A stretch of 64,000 bases of DNA, from positions 1 to 64,000 of the forward strand of contig CAAGDX010000025.1 in NCBI GenBank assembly GCA_900768685.1, in the 5' to 3' direction. This document shows, piece after piece, positions 45,268 to 53,956 of this stretch. The position numbers were made by a program, and so were the translations under genes. Position 1 is the first letter of the stretch. Each line of letters starts with the position of its first letter. Origin of the DNA: Bacteroidales bacterium (GTDB lineage Bacteria; Bacteroidota; Bacteroidia; Bacteroidales; Muribaculaceae). Under the pieces are notes generated by a model that made no database searches, was not told the origin of the DNA, and was given only the letters and a program-made list of their open reading frames with translations.

Positions 45268-45780
45268 TTAGTTGTTGCTGATTTTACCTTTACCCAGTTC
45301 TATCACTTCCAAGTCCGTGATATTGCCGCTATCCAGTGTCAGGCGGACAAGCGTACGCACTTTTTGCCATCCGTGATAGCCTGCAGCACCGGGGTTCACG
45401 TGGAGCAAGTCCAGTTTATGGTCCGCTTTTACTTTTAAGATGTGAGAATGACCGGAAATGAAGAGTTTTATCTTGTTTTCAGCGAGGATTTTTTCCAGTC
45501 CCGGGGCATATTTGCCGGGATAGCCGCCGATGTGCGTCATAAGCACGCGTACGCCTTCCACTTCAAAGATTTCCAGTTCTTTGCAGCGGCGGCAAACTTG
45601 CCCGTGGTCGATATTTCCGGAAACGGCACGCACTGTAGGTGCTATTCCTTCCAGGTATTCAATCACGCTGATATCTCCCACGTCACCGGCATGCCAAATC
45701 TCGTCACACTCTGCAAAATGCAGGGCATAGCGTTCATCTTGGCAACTATGAGTGTCTGAAAGTATTCCTATTCGCTTCAT
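45268..45780 (-). CDS. Metallophosphoesterase, YfcE/MJ0936 family
   Basis: 170 residues. Metal-site motifs GILSDTHS, HAGDVGD, SGNID, THIGG and GHSH are all present in order, giving a complete binuclear centre. YfcE-type enzymes hydrolyse phosphodiesters in vitro; the cellular substrate is unknown. Preceded by a -7 box TAACTTTG in the 45781-45893 gap. Confidence 0.92.
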   Translation of the reverse strand: MKRIGILSDTHSCQDERYALHFAECDEIWHAGDVGDISVIEYLEGIAPTVRAVSGNIDHGQVCRRCKELEIFEVEGVRVLMTHIGGYPGKYAPGLEKILAENKIKLFISGHSHILKVKADHKLDLLHVNPGAAGYHGWQKVRTLVRLTLDSGNITDLEVIELGKGKISNN

Positions 45781-45840
45781 TACTTGAAATTTGACTGCAA
45801 AGTTACAAATAATAATGTGTTACTTAGCACAAAAAATGTT

Positions 45841-45872
45841 AAGAGGACACTTCTTGTCGGAAATGCCCTCTT
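45841..45872 (-). terminator. Likely ribH terminator
   Basis: AAGAGG (45841-45846) pairs with CCTCTT (45867-45872); on the minus strand the stem is followed by AACATTTTTTG. Lies just beyond the ribH stop. Confidence 0.55.
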
Positions 45873-45893
45873 ATTTCGTTTTGAAACGGACTT

Positions 45894-46385
45894 TTACATG
45901 TTTTTTACTTTGGTGGCAAAGTCGTGCATCTTAATGGCTGCTTCTGCTGCTTCAGCACCTTTGTTACCCAGTTTGCCTCCGGCACGGTCTATGGCATCCT
46001 GCTCGCAATTCACTGTGAGGACGCCGAAAATCACCGGAATGTCACAGTCGGCATTGAGTGACGTAATGCCCTGAGTGACAGACTGACAAACATAGTCGAA
46101 ATGCGGTGTGCCGCCACGAATTACGCAGCCGAAAACTATAATTGCATCATACAGAGATGCTTCTATAAGCTGAGATGCCGCAAAAGTGAGTTCTATCGCT
46201 CCGGGAACGTGAAAAACGTCAACTTGGTCTTTGCTGAAACCCTCTGCCTTGAAAACGCCTAAAGCACCTTCCGTGAGGGCGTTAGTGATATTGCTATTCC
46301 ATTCAGCGGCTACTATAGCCACTCTCATATCTTCAACTTTCGGGAGTGCCGTTTTAGGTGCTCCGCTTGCTAATTCCGTGGACAT
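45894..46385 (-). CDS. ribH: 6,7-dimethyl-8-ribityllumazine synthase
   Basis: 163 residues; penultimate step of riboflavin synthesis, forming lumazine shells. Blocks: AIVAAEWNSNIT, VFHVPGAIELTFAA, VFGCVIRGGTPHFDYVC and FGVLTVNCEQDAIDRAGG. Start taken at the ATG at 46385 (MSTELASG), since a longer reading would overlap the upstream SIS gene entirely at its 3' end. Follows the SIS gene with 22 bp between. Confidence 0.95.
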   Translation of the reverse strand: MSTELASGAPKTALPKVEDMRVAIVAAEWNSNITNALTEGALGVFKAEGFSKDQVDVFHVPGAIELTFAASQLIEASLYDAIIVFGCVIRGGTPHFDYVCQSVTQGITSLNADCDIPVIFGVLTVNCEQDAIDRAGGKLGNKGAEAAEAAIKMHDFATKVKNM

Positions 46386-46407
46386 TTGTTTAGTGTATTT
46401 TTTTGTT

Positions 46408-47022
46408 CTAATTGTTTGTATCTTCGTTGCGGGAAAGATGTCCCAGATAGCCGCCGTGGTGACGTTTTGCATAGTCGGCACGAGTAAATCCCGTGGCATT
46501 CATCACATTCACCACAAGAATATCGCCTATCACGGTCATCACTGTTGTGGAGGTTGTAGGGGTAAGTCCTAAAGGACAAACTTCCGGTGAACCGCCTGTG
46601 GCAAGGACTATATCCGCTTCTTCTGCAAGCAGGCTGTTCGGATTGCCGGTTATCACGATTATCGGCAGGTCGCTGTAAAGAGCCTTAGCCAGAGGGATAA
46701 GTTCCACGATTTCACGCGTTTTACCTGAGTTTGATATAAGCAGCAAAATGTCGTTTGGCTGCAAAACGCCAAGGTCGCCGTGCTGAGCCTCGGAAGGGTG
46801 AAGATTTACAGCCGGAATGCCTGTAGAACAGAAAGTTGTGGCAATATTCATTGCTATCTGTCCAGCCTTACCCATACCGGAAGTGACGAGTTTGCCGTGT
46901 CTTACGTGTACACGTTCCACTATCGCATTTACAGCTTTCTCATATTGGTCTGAAACAGGAATGTTTTTTATGGCATTACTTTCTGCTTCAATTATGCGGC
47001 GCATTGATTCAAGTACGTCCAT
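46408..47022 (-). CDS. SIS-domain sugar-phosphate isomerase, KdsD/KpsF-like, no CBS domains
   Basis: 204 residues. SIS domain with VTSGMGKAGQIAMNIATTF, HPSEAQHGDLGVL and LISNSGKTREIVELIP; the ending TPTTSTTVMTVIGD, ADYAKRHHGGYLG is the arabinose-5-phosphate isomerase signature. Full-length KdsD proteins carry two C-terminal CBS domains (about 320 residues); here the protein stops after the SIS part. Presumably supplies arabinose-5-phosphate for Kdo. Start at 47022 (MDVLESM) is chosen because a longer reading runs through the -7 box TAATTTTG (minus strand, 47080-47073). Confidence 0.85.
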   Translation of the reverse strand: MDVLESMRRIIEAESNAIKNIPVSDQYEKAVNAIVERVHVRHGKLVTSGMGKAGQIAMNIATTFCSTGIPAVNLHPSEAQHGDLGVLQPNDILLLISNSGKTREIVELIPLAKALYSDLPIIVITGNPNSLLAEEADIVLATGGSPEVCPLGLTPTTSTTVMTVIGDILVVNVMNATGFTRADYAKRHHGGYLGHLSRNEDTNN

Positions 47023-47171
47023 TATATGGTGAGTTATTTCTATTTTTACGTTTGTTTCAGTTTTTACGGCTGCAAAATTAAGCAAAATTGTTCATATTAC
47101 ATAATTTTACGCATTTCTATGCCACCGCAATATGCGTTTTTGACTAAAAATAAGGTGTGAAAGAATCCGTT

Positions 47172-47990
47172 TCAGATAGTTATTCTGTGTTTCTGCAGCA
47201 TTTCCGCTACGGTGTCAAGTGAGGCATCAATGAGTGCGGGAACGTGGGCGTCGCTGCTGAGGATTATGTCAATGTCGGCGGCTATCAGGCGGTCCCAATA
47301 TCTTTCCGAGGGGAAAAGACGACCGCGGTTTGCATAAACTTTTGTGTTTATTTCCACTATGGGCTTAGTGGCTATAATGCTGTCTATCAGTTCGTTTACA
47401 AGACTTTGATACCACTGCTCGTCTTCAATTCCGGGTGAGAAGTGTGAAGCATTGTCACCGATTTTGTCAAAATGCCCGATAATGTCGAAACCTCCGGCTT
47501 GAACCATTGCTATGGAGTGCTCATAAAATTTCTCCACCACATAGCGGATGTCATTACGGAAGTTTGTCTGCATTTTTTGCACAAAACGCTCATGGCTGCC
47601 GTCAATATCCACAAGTTCGCCGTTGAAGTCCGGGATAAAATGCACGGATGAAATTCTGTAGTCCAGCGGCAGAGAGGAGAAATATTCGTGTGTCGGTCCC
47701 CATTCTTTGCCAAGGTAGTCTATCTCCATACTTGCAAGGAAGAGCGTTTTTTCGCCGTATTCAGCACGGATATTTTTCACTTCCGCAAAGTAACGTGAAA
47801 CGTTGTCTTTCAGGATATTACATGGCGAGATAATAGGCACTGGAGAGTGAGGAGAAAAGCCATAAACGTCAAATCCGAGTTCCACTGCTTTTTGTGCGAA
47901 GGCTATCATTTGCGCCCTTCCGTCGCAAAACTCCGTGTGTGAGTGGAGATTGTATTTCTTTGCGGTTTTTATTATCTTGCGGATATCCAT
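47172..47990 (-). CDS. PHP-domain phosphatase, histidinol-phosphatase type
   Basis: 272 residues. Metal-binding PHP motifs: YNLHSHTEFCDGRAQM at the N-terminus, GFSPHSPVP, a MEIDYL block, IIGHFDKIG and SSDAHVP near the end. Family members hydrolyse L-histidinol phosphate; other PHP phosphatases exist and no his genes are nearby, so the substrate is tentative. Confidence 0.85.
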   Translation of the reverse strand: MDIRKIIKTAKKYNLHSHTEFCDGRAQMIAFAQKAVELGFDVYGFSPHSPVPIISPCNILKDNVSRYFAEVKNIRAEYGEKTLFLASMEIDYLGKEWGPTHEYFSSLPLDYRISSVHFIPDFNGELVDIDGSHERFVQKMQTNFRNDIRYVVEKFYEHSIAMVQAGGFDIIGHFDKIGDNASHFSPGIEDEQWYQSLVNELIDSIIATKPIVEINTKVYANRGRLFPSERYWDRLIAADIDIILSSDAHVPALIDASLDTVAEMLQKHRITI

Positions 47991-48004
47991 TATTTCAGGC
48001 TCTA

Positions 48005-49462
48005 TTAATAGTCAAATTTTATGTTGCTGCCCTCCTTGAGAATATTTCTGCGGTATATGGCAAAAATCACGCTGCAAATAATTGCCACTGCGATTCCGCT
48101 ATAGACGGCTATGTCCTGGCTTAATCCGAAGCCTTCCGGTCTTGGTGCAAAAAGCAAATAAGAAACGCTGACCGTGGTCATAAACATTGCCGGAATGATA
48201 GAAACAATCCAGAATTTGCGTTTGCGTGCCAAATAAACCGTCACTGCCCAGAGGGTGAACACTGAAAGTGTCTGGTTACTCCACGCAAAATATCTCCAGA
48301 GAGTGTTGAAGTCCAGTTGCATCACGATGTATGTGATAGCAAAAAGCGGAATGGAAATCAAAAGGCGTTTGGCAATTTTGGTTTGCTTAATCTTCAGGAA
48401 ATCCGCTGCTATAAGTCTTGCACTTCTCAGTGCCGTGTCACCGGAAGTGATAGGTGCTACCACCACACCCAGGATAGCGAGTATTCCGCCGAAAGTGCCA
48501 AGCCAGTTAAGGGAAACATCTGTCACAAGGTCGCCGGGCGTATGGCTTTGCATATATTCCGAGAGTCCTTCGTAGCCGCCCGTAAATGTTACTGCCGCTG
48601 CCGCCCAGATAAGTGCCACAACGCCTTCCGCCACCATTGCACCGAAGAATACGGGACGTGCGAGTTTTTCATTTTTCAGGCATCGTGCCATCAGTGGCGA
48701 CTGAGTGGCGTGGAAACCGGAAATGGCACCGCAGGCTATAGACACGAACATCATTGGGAAAATGGGATGCGTTGGTGCCGCATCTGCCGGCTGTTTGTTT
48801 TGAAATCCGTCTGCAAGCAGTACCGGAATGGTTGCCTCACCAAAGAGCATGACATACATCAGTCCTACTGCCATAAAGAGCAGTGCGAAACCGAAGATAG
48901 GGTAAAAATTGCCTATCAGTTTGTCTATCGGGAGCAATGTGGCAAGAATATAATATGTGAATATTGCAAACACCCAGAATGTTTTGTCCATCCATTCCGG
49001 TGTCATACCTGCTATGATGCCGGAAGGAGTAACCACAAACACTACACCTACGAGTATCAGCAGTACTATGGAGAATAGTCTCATGGCAAACTTTATTCCT
49101 CCGCCAAGTTCGTGTCCTATAATTTCCGGCAATGAAACGCCGCCTGCACGGACGGAAATCATTGCGGAAAAGAAGTCGTGAACGGCTCCGGCAAAGATTG
49201 TTCCCAGTGCAATCCAGAGGAATGCAGCCGGACCGAACATCACACCCATTATCGCACCAAAAATAGGTCCGAGTCCTGCAATGTTCAGAAACTGAATTAA
49301 GAATACTTTCCATGTGGGCATAGGGGTGTAATCCACATCGTCACGCATAGTGACAGCCGGAGTTTTTCTTTCCGGGTCTATGCCGAATATTTTTTCTGTA
49401 ACTTTACCGTAAATTATGTATCCTACTATAAGGATTGCAAGTGATATTAGAAATAGTGACAT
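48005..49462 (-). CDS. cstA: Carbon starvation protein CstA-like transporter
   Basis: 485 residues, about 13 membrane helices. Conserved N-terminal block FGIDPERKTPAV, DDVDYTPMP, FLNIAGLGPIFGAIMG and GAVHDFFSAMISVR, then GFHATQSPLMARC. E. coli CstA is longer (about 700); this is the short form common in Bacteroidota. Linked to peptide or pyruvate uptake in other bacteria. 9 bp before it is the TPR/PD40 gene on the same strand. Confidence 0.92.
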   Translation of the reverse strand: MSLFLISLAILIVGYIIYGKVTEKIFGIDPERKTPAVTMRDDVDYTPMPTWKVFLIQFLNIAGLGPIFGAIMGVMFGPAAFLWIALGTIFAGAVHDFFSAMISVRAGGVSLPEIIGHELGGGIKFAMRLFSIVLLILVGVVFVVTPSGIIAGMTPEWMDKTFWVFAIFTYYILATLLPIDKLIGNFYPIFGFALLFMAVGLMYVMLFGEATIPVLLADGFQNKQPADAAPTHPIFPMMFVSIACGAISGFHATQSPLMARCLKNEKLARPVFFGAMVAEGVVALIWAAAAVTFTGGYEGLSEYMQSHTPGDLVTDVSLNWLGTFGGILAILGVVVAPITSGDTALRSARLIAADFLKIKQTKIAKRLLISIPLFAITYIVMQLDFNTLWRYFAWSNQTLSVFTLWAVTVYLARKRKFWIVSIIPAMFMTTVSVSYLLFAPRPEGFGLSQDIAVYSGIAVAIICSVIFAIYRRNILKEGSNIKFDY

Positions 49463-49471
49463 GGCTGGTTC

Positions 49472-50899
49472 TTAATAACTTTGCTCAAGTTTTATGATTT
49501 TATTTTTGGAATCTTTTACGCCTTTTTTCATATTGCTTATTCTTGCTTCCCACGCAAGAATTTCGTTGCCGAGATTTTTCTCGCCTTTAGCGTATCTGAG
49601 ACGTAACTGGCGGAGTTTTGTGTTTGCCTGTGTCACGGCACGGCTGTCGCTGAGGTAGCGTTCCATTTCTTTTCTTGCTTCCGGTGATTTGAAATCGTCA
49701 AGCGATGTGTAAACGCCTTTCCCCGGAACGGAAAGCATAAATGAAACGGCATTTTTCTGTTTTGCAGCGGGCTTGATAGCGGCAATGGCTTCCAAATAGT
49801 TTGAATAGTCCGCACCTTCTTCCCATGTAGCCTTGTATGAATCTATTCTTGCGTATGATGCAAGGTTAGGGTCGTCAATATCATAGTTTATTCTCATATC
49901 TCCGGGGATAAACACATAGATTGTCACCATGCCGGGGATTTTATTGCGGTCCGTAGCCCACCAGCCCACGCCTGCGGTTTCATCAATAGCGAGCATATAG
50001 TCGTTGTAAGGCGAATTGTATGGCATACCGATATTTTGCGGCTGCAAAAATTCATTTCCGTTTTTTCGGGAAATGTAAATGTCGTAGCCGCCGAGTGAAT
50101 TATCGGAGTTATTGGCATAGTAAAGCGTTATGCCGTCTTGGAGCAAAAACGGGAAATTTGCATCACCGCCCTGACCGAGGTCGCCTGATATTTGACGTGG
50201 CAATTCCCATTCTCCGGCATAAAGCATAGCGGTTTCCACAAGACGGAACGTTTGTGTGCTGTCCGGTGCCGCCCACATCAGTTCATTTCCGGATTCAGAA
50301 GCATAAACAGCTGTCGGGTAGGCTCTTTCTACATCATCCGGGAGCATTTCCGGTGGCAGAAGGCTGCCGGATTCCGGTGATAGCTTATAGTGCGTGAAGA
50401 AATTTTCCGCATCAACGTTTATGGAGTCAATAATTACTATTTTCTCCACTCTGTCCAGCATATTGCGAGTTTTCTCGAGTTGCGCCACAATGTCTGCAGA
50501 CTCGTCGGGCAACGTTTTTCTGCCTTTTTTGAGACCTTTACGGTAAAGTTCTATATCTTCCTCCGCATCACTTATTCTGTATTCAAGCGTAGCGAGTGAA
50601 GCAAACGAGAGCCAAGCATCGTTTTCTCCTTTTTTAACAGCCGCCCTATAGTTTTGCTTTGCTTTGTCCGTGCTGTCCTGCTGTAGATAACAGTCGCCCA
50701 GGAGCATATTTATTTTGCCGTTTTTCGGGAATTTCTTTTCAAGTCTGTTCAGCATAGCGACAGCACTCTGCGTTTCGCCGGATTTCATGAGCAATTCCGC
50801 TTCCGCCGTGCTGTCTTCAGCGGCAAAAACGTTAGTAGTAAAGCATAGTGCCAATACCGCAAATATTGCCGCTTTTATATTGATTTTAAGTGTAGTCAT
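49472..50899 (-). CDS. Exported TPR and PD40-propeller protein
   Basis: 475 residues. Signal peptide (about 1-26), TPR-like helical repeats (about 30-110, LLMKSGETQSAVAMLNRLEKKFP, LLGDCYLQQDSTDKAKQNY), then PD40-type propeller blades (about 215-330, FPFLLQDGITLYYANNSDNSLGGYDIYISR) and a coiled-coil end. TPR plus PD40 resembles envelope proteins of gliding/T9SS systems (PorE-like), but without the OmpA-like domain. Function unknown. Confidence 0.8.
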   Translation of the reverse strand: MTTLKINIKAAIFAVLALCFTTNVFAAEDSTAEAELLMKSGETQSAVAMLNRLEKKFPKNGKINMLLGDCYLQQDSTDKAKQNYRAAVKKGENDAWLSFASLATLEYRISDAEEDIELYRKGLKKGRKTLPDESADIVAQLEKTRNMLDRVEKIVIIDSINVDAENFFTHYKLSPESGSLLPPEMLPDDVERAYPTAVYASESGNELMWAAPDSTQTFRLVETAMLYAGEWELPRQISGDLGQGGDANFPFLLQDGITLYYANNSDNSLGGYDIYISRKNGNEFLQPQNIGMPYNSPYNDYMLAIDETAGVGWWATDRNKIPGMVTIYVFIPGDMRINYDIDDPNLASYARIDSYKATWEEGADYSNYLEAIAAIKPAAKQKNAVSFMLSVPGKGVYTSLDDFKSPEARKEMERYLSDSRAVTQANTKLRQLRLRYAKGEKNLGNEILAWEARISNMKKGVKDSKNKIIKLEQSY

Positions 50900-51004
50900 A
50901 TTATAAACCTCTTTTACTCCACAAAGTTACAACATATATTTTTAATGGCAAAAAGATTGCTGAAAATCAAGATTCATACGAGTATTTCAGGTGAATAAGT
51001 CCTA

Positions 51005-51766
51005 TTATTGATATCTGAAAAATGCTTCTTCATAAGTATTGCAAACAGTTCCGAGTTTATCAAATTCATAAATACGTGTTATTTCAATAATCGGGAATTT
51101 AAATCCAGGAGTAAACCAACTATAACAAACATACAGTAGTTTACGCTGATAATCATAGGATTTTGTGTTGTACTGATGAGATTCCTCAAAACAGTCTTCC
51201 GTTTTTACCAAAATAGCATTTTTTATCACATTTCCATTTGGAGTTTTAAGAGTTCCTATAGAATCAATAAATTCCACTTTTGTTCCACTTACTGTACATT
51301 TCCATTCATAGTCATAAAAAAAATCTGCTTTATATGAATTGTAGGATTTTTTAATTGTAATTGGAAATATATGAATACATTTGTCAGAGTACGAACGATA
51401 TGGTGCTAAAAATGGACTATTATGTTTTGTACTATAAAATTTATTTACCAATACAGAATCTCCTTTTTGTTCTAAAATGGTTAACTGTCTTATATTCCAC
51501 TTGCTTTGCGTTAAAATACAGACTTGATTCAAATCGAGTCTTTTACACTCAATTAAACAAGGAACTCCAATCATTCTTACGTTTGAAAAATCCCAATCCG
51601 CAAATACTGATTCTGAATTAATACTAAAATATTGTTCCGATGCAGATTCTCCCGGTTTTGGCACACAATCATCAATGTTGAGTGCTAAGTTAGCGGATTC
51701 CATTTCGTGTCCCAATAGAAGAAACAAGTAAAAACACGCAGTTGCACGAAGTATATGTCTATTCAT
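51005..51766 (-). CDS. Unrecognised exported protein, AT-rich gene A
   Basis: 253 residues from the ATG at 51766 (MNRHILRATACFYLFLLL, a probable signal peptide). The remainder looks beta-rich, with TLKTPNGNVIKNAILVKTED reminiscent of the exposed repeats of many Bacteroidota exported proteins of unknown function. Base composition is clearly more AT-rich than neighbouring genes and codons differ, suggesting recent acquisition. Overlaps the 3' end of the upstream gene by 8 bp. Confidence 0.7.
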   Translation of the reverse strand: MNRHILRATACFYLFLLLGHEMESANLALNIDDCVPKPGESASEQYFSINSESVFADWDFSNVRMIGVPCLIECKRLDLNQVCILTQSKWNIRQLTILEQKGDSVLVNKFYSTKHNSPFLAPYRSYSDKCIHIFPITIKKSYNSYKADFFYDYEWKCTVSGTKVEFIDSIGTLKTPNGNVIKNAILVKTEDCFEESHQYNTKSYDYQRKLLYVCYSWFTPGFKFPIIEITRIYEFDKLGTVCNTYEEAFFRYQ

Positions 51767-52592
51767 ATCTCTTTTCAATATCATTTATGTCTTTGTTTGT
51801 ATCTGAATCTAAGTTAGTGTCAAATAGTTCAAAATAAGAATATGAAAACAAAAGTAAAAACCAATCTATATTATCAACATTTTCTATATTCATAAAACTA
51901 TTATCACTTCCACAAATTTGTTTTATAATACCATTTGACGTTAAGTCAATCCTGATAAAATTAATTTTAGTAAATTGCACTTCATTTAAAATATTATTAA
52001 TGGAAATATTACTTTCATTATATTTAGATTCTTCACAAAAAGAGTTAATAAAAATAATTGAGTTAATTTCCCCATACTTTTTTTGTATCATATCAAGATT
52101 AAATATATCATAAATTGAATTTCCTACCCTGAATTTTCCTATGCGATATTTATTTGACTTTATTACAAAAGAACTTAACAATGGTGAAAAATATGAGGGT
52201 CCTCCGGTAAATGGAGCATAAAGAAATATATCATTTTTATTAAAGAAAAGCACTCCGGGGTTTACCTTTAAGATTGTAAAATTGGGGAATAATTTATTAT
52301 AGAAAGACTTATTATATGTGCATGAAGCAATCTCGGGACTATAAAACAAGCTGTCTTTCAATCCAAAAAGACTAAAAGAACTTTGAATATATATAGTTTC
52401 GTGTGAGATGATAGCCTTTACAATCTTTAAATCGTCAAATCTCAATGTCTTTAACATAGATTCATCTACTGTTTTACCTGTTATATAGGTATCATCAAAA
52501 ACATCATACCATATACTATCAATAGGAGTAATTTCCTTAGAATTAATATGTACAACAGTTATCAAAAAAAACAAACAAATAAAAAATCTCAT
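51759..52592 (-). CDS. Unrecognised exported protein, AT-rich gene B
   Basis: 277 residues from the ATG at 52592 (MRFFICLFFLITVVHINS, signal peptide); a longer reading would start in AT-rich intergenic DNA. No domain recognised. Many Asn, Ile, Lys and Phe residues reflect strong AT bias. The segment FLYAPFTGGPSYFSPLLSSF and later FELFDTNLDSDTNKD hint at an extracytoplasmic protein. Co-directional and overlapping with gene A, so the two probably act together. Confidence 0.7.
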   Translation of the reverse strand: MRFFICLFFLITVVHINSKEITPIDSIWYDVFDDTYITGKTVDESMLKTLRFDDLKIVKAIISHETIYIQSSFSLFGLKDSLFYSPEIASCTYNKSFYNKLFPNFTILKVNPGVLFFNKNDIFLYAPFTGGPSYFSPLLSSFVIKSNKYRIGKFRVGNSIYDIFNLDMIQKKYGEINSIIFINSFCEESKYNESNISINNILNEVQFTKINFIRIDLTSNGIIKQICGSDNSFMNIENVDNIDWFLLLFSYSYFELFDTNLDSDTNKDINDIEKRYE

Positions 52593-52780
52593 ACTATTAA
52601 AAGTAATAATTATAAATTTATAGTTTTTTGTAGAGTCCAACAGTAAATGCAAAATTAATGAAAGTGCTTGAAAAAACAATTTTTTGGCGAGTCAAAATTA
52701 AGTTTTTCACGTGAGCGGGTTAAATATCGCAATTCTCAAGTTTTTCAATAATGATTTTTAACAATAATTAAGTCCGAAAA

Positions 52781-52812
52781 TTTGCACATTATATGAAATT
52801 ATTTTAATTTTG
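52781..52812 (+). promoter_or_regulatory. Predicted promoter of the perR-rubrerythrin unit
   Basis: TTTG (52781-52784), 20-bp spacer, TAATTTTG (52805-52812), a near-ideal match. The TTG within it would otherwise be read as a start codon; the real start is the ATG at 52828. The rest of 52593-52827 shows no gene. Confidence 0.75.
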
Positions 52813-52827
52813 CAATCATTACAAGTT

Positions 52828-53265
52828 ATGGATACGAAATCAAAAGAAAATACGGTGAAAAAAGTTGTGGAAATGCTCAAAAAAGCAGGTCTGCGACAGT
52901 CGCATCAGAGAATTGCAATACTGCAATTTTTGATGCTGAATGATATTCACCCAACTGCTGATGATATCTATAACGCACTGAAAAATGAGTACCCTACGAT
53001 GTCGCTCACCACAGTGTATAACACCCTCAAGGCTCTCTCTGATGCCGGTGCTATAGAGATGCTGAAGATTGAGCGAGAAAATGCACGGTTTGACTTCCCC
53101 AAAATCCCTCATAGCCATTTTCGCTGTCGTTCTTGCGGCAAAATCCTCGATATCTCCGAGCTGCCGGACATTTTGAAGTACGTGCCCAAGGGAAGCTACC
53201 ATATTGAAAACGTAGAGGTCTATTTTCAGGGACTATGTGACGAATGTTTTAACAAAAATCAATAA
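52828..53265 (+). CDS. Fur-family regulator, PerR-like
   Basis: 145 residues. N-terminal winged helix (GLRQSHQRIAILQFL, HPTADDIYNALKNEYPTMSLTTVYNTLKAL) and C-terminal metal-binding domain with HSHFRCRSCGKI and LCDECF, a structural Cys4 zinc site. Followed by rubrerythrin after 26 bp, so a peroxide sensor is more likely than an iron regulator; PerR versus Fur cannot be settled from motifs alone. Expected to control the neighbouring gene and itself. Confidence 0.9.
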   Translation: MDTKSKENTVKKVVEMLKKAGLRQSHQRIAILQFLMLNDIHPTADDIYNALKNEYPTMSLTTVYNTLKALSDAGAIEMLKIERENARFDFPKIPHSHFRCRSCGKILDISELPDILKYVPKGSYHIENVEVYFQGLCDECFNKNQ

Positions 53266-53291
53266 CAATTTTATAAATAATAAATTTTTCT

Positions 53292-53831
53292 ATGGAACTT
53301 AAAGGCTCAAAAACAGAAAAAAATCTCCTCGAAGCTTTTGCAGGAGAATCTATGGCAAGAAACAAGTACACTTACTATGCTTCTAAAGCTAAAAAAGAAG
53401 GTTTTGTGCAGATTGCAAACCTCTTTGAAGAAACTGCAGGCAACGAAAAAGAACATGCTAAAATCTGGTTCAAACTTCTCCACGACGGTGAAATCCCAAC
53501 AACTTCCGTGAACCTCCTTGATGCTGCTGAAGGCGAAAACTACGAGTGGACAGACATGTACGCAAAGTTTGCTGCCGATGCTCGTGAAGAAGGTTTCACT
53601 CGCATTGCCGCTCTCTTTGAAATGGTAGGCAAAATTGAAAAAGAACACGAAGAACGCTACCGCAAACTCCTCGCAAACGTAGAAGGCGAACTCGTATTCT
53701 CTCGCGACGGCGATATGGTTTGGATTTGCTCAAACTGTGGACACATCCACGTTGGCAAAAAAGCTCCTCTCAAATGCCCGGTTTGTGACCACCCACAGGC
53801 ATACTTCCACCTCCGTGCTGAAAACTATTAA
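53292..53831 (+). CDS. Rubrerythrin
   Basis: 179 residues, peroxide-reducing di-iron protein of anaerobes. The ferritin-like domain holds the ExxH-type ligands (GNEKEHAKIW, KIEKEHEERY, LLEAFAGESMA). The C-terminal rubredoxin domain has ICSNCGH and KCPVCDH (four Cys, Fe site). Pairs with the PerR-like regulator. Confidence 0.97.
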   Translation: MELKGSKTEKNLLEAFAGESMARNKYTYYASKAKKEGFVQIANLFEETAGNEKEHAKIWFKLLHDGEIPTTSVNLLDAAEGENYEWTDMYAKFAADAREEGFTRIAALFEMVGKIEKEHEERYRKLLANVEGELVFSRDGDMVWICSNCGHIHVGKKAPLKCPVCDHPQAYFHLRAENY

Positions 53832-53854
53832 TAGTAAATAGAAAATCAAATTTA

Positions 53855-53892
53855 ATCCGGCTCTTTGCGATTAACGTAAGGAGCCGGATTTA
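53855..53892. terminator. Bidirectional terminator, rubrerythrin/obgE
   Basis: AATCCGGCTC (53855-53864) and GAGCCGGATT (53881-53890), perfect 10-bp stem, between convergent genes. A GAAACAGTCTCTAA copy of the dispersed motif follows at about 53897. Confidence 0.85.
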
Positions 53893-53956
53893 TTATGAAA
53901 CAGTCTCTAAATTTTGAAATACTTCGTGTATTTGAAAAGCAAGTAAAATACACAAG

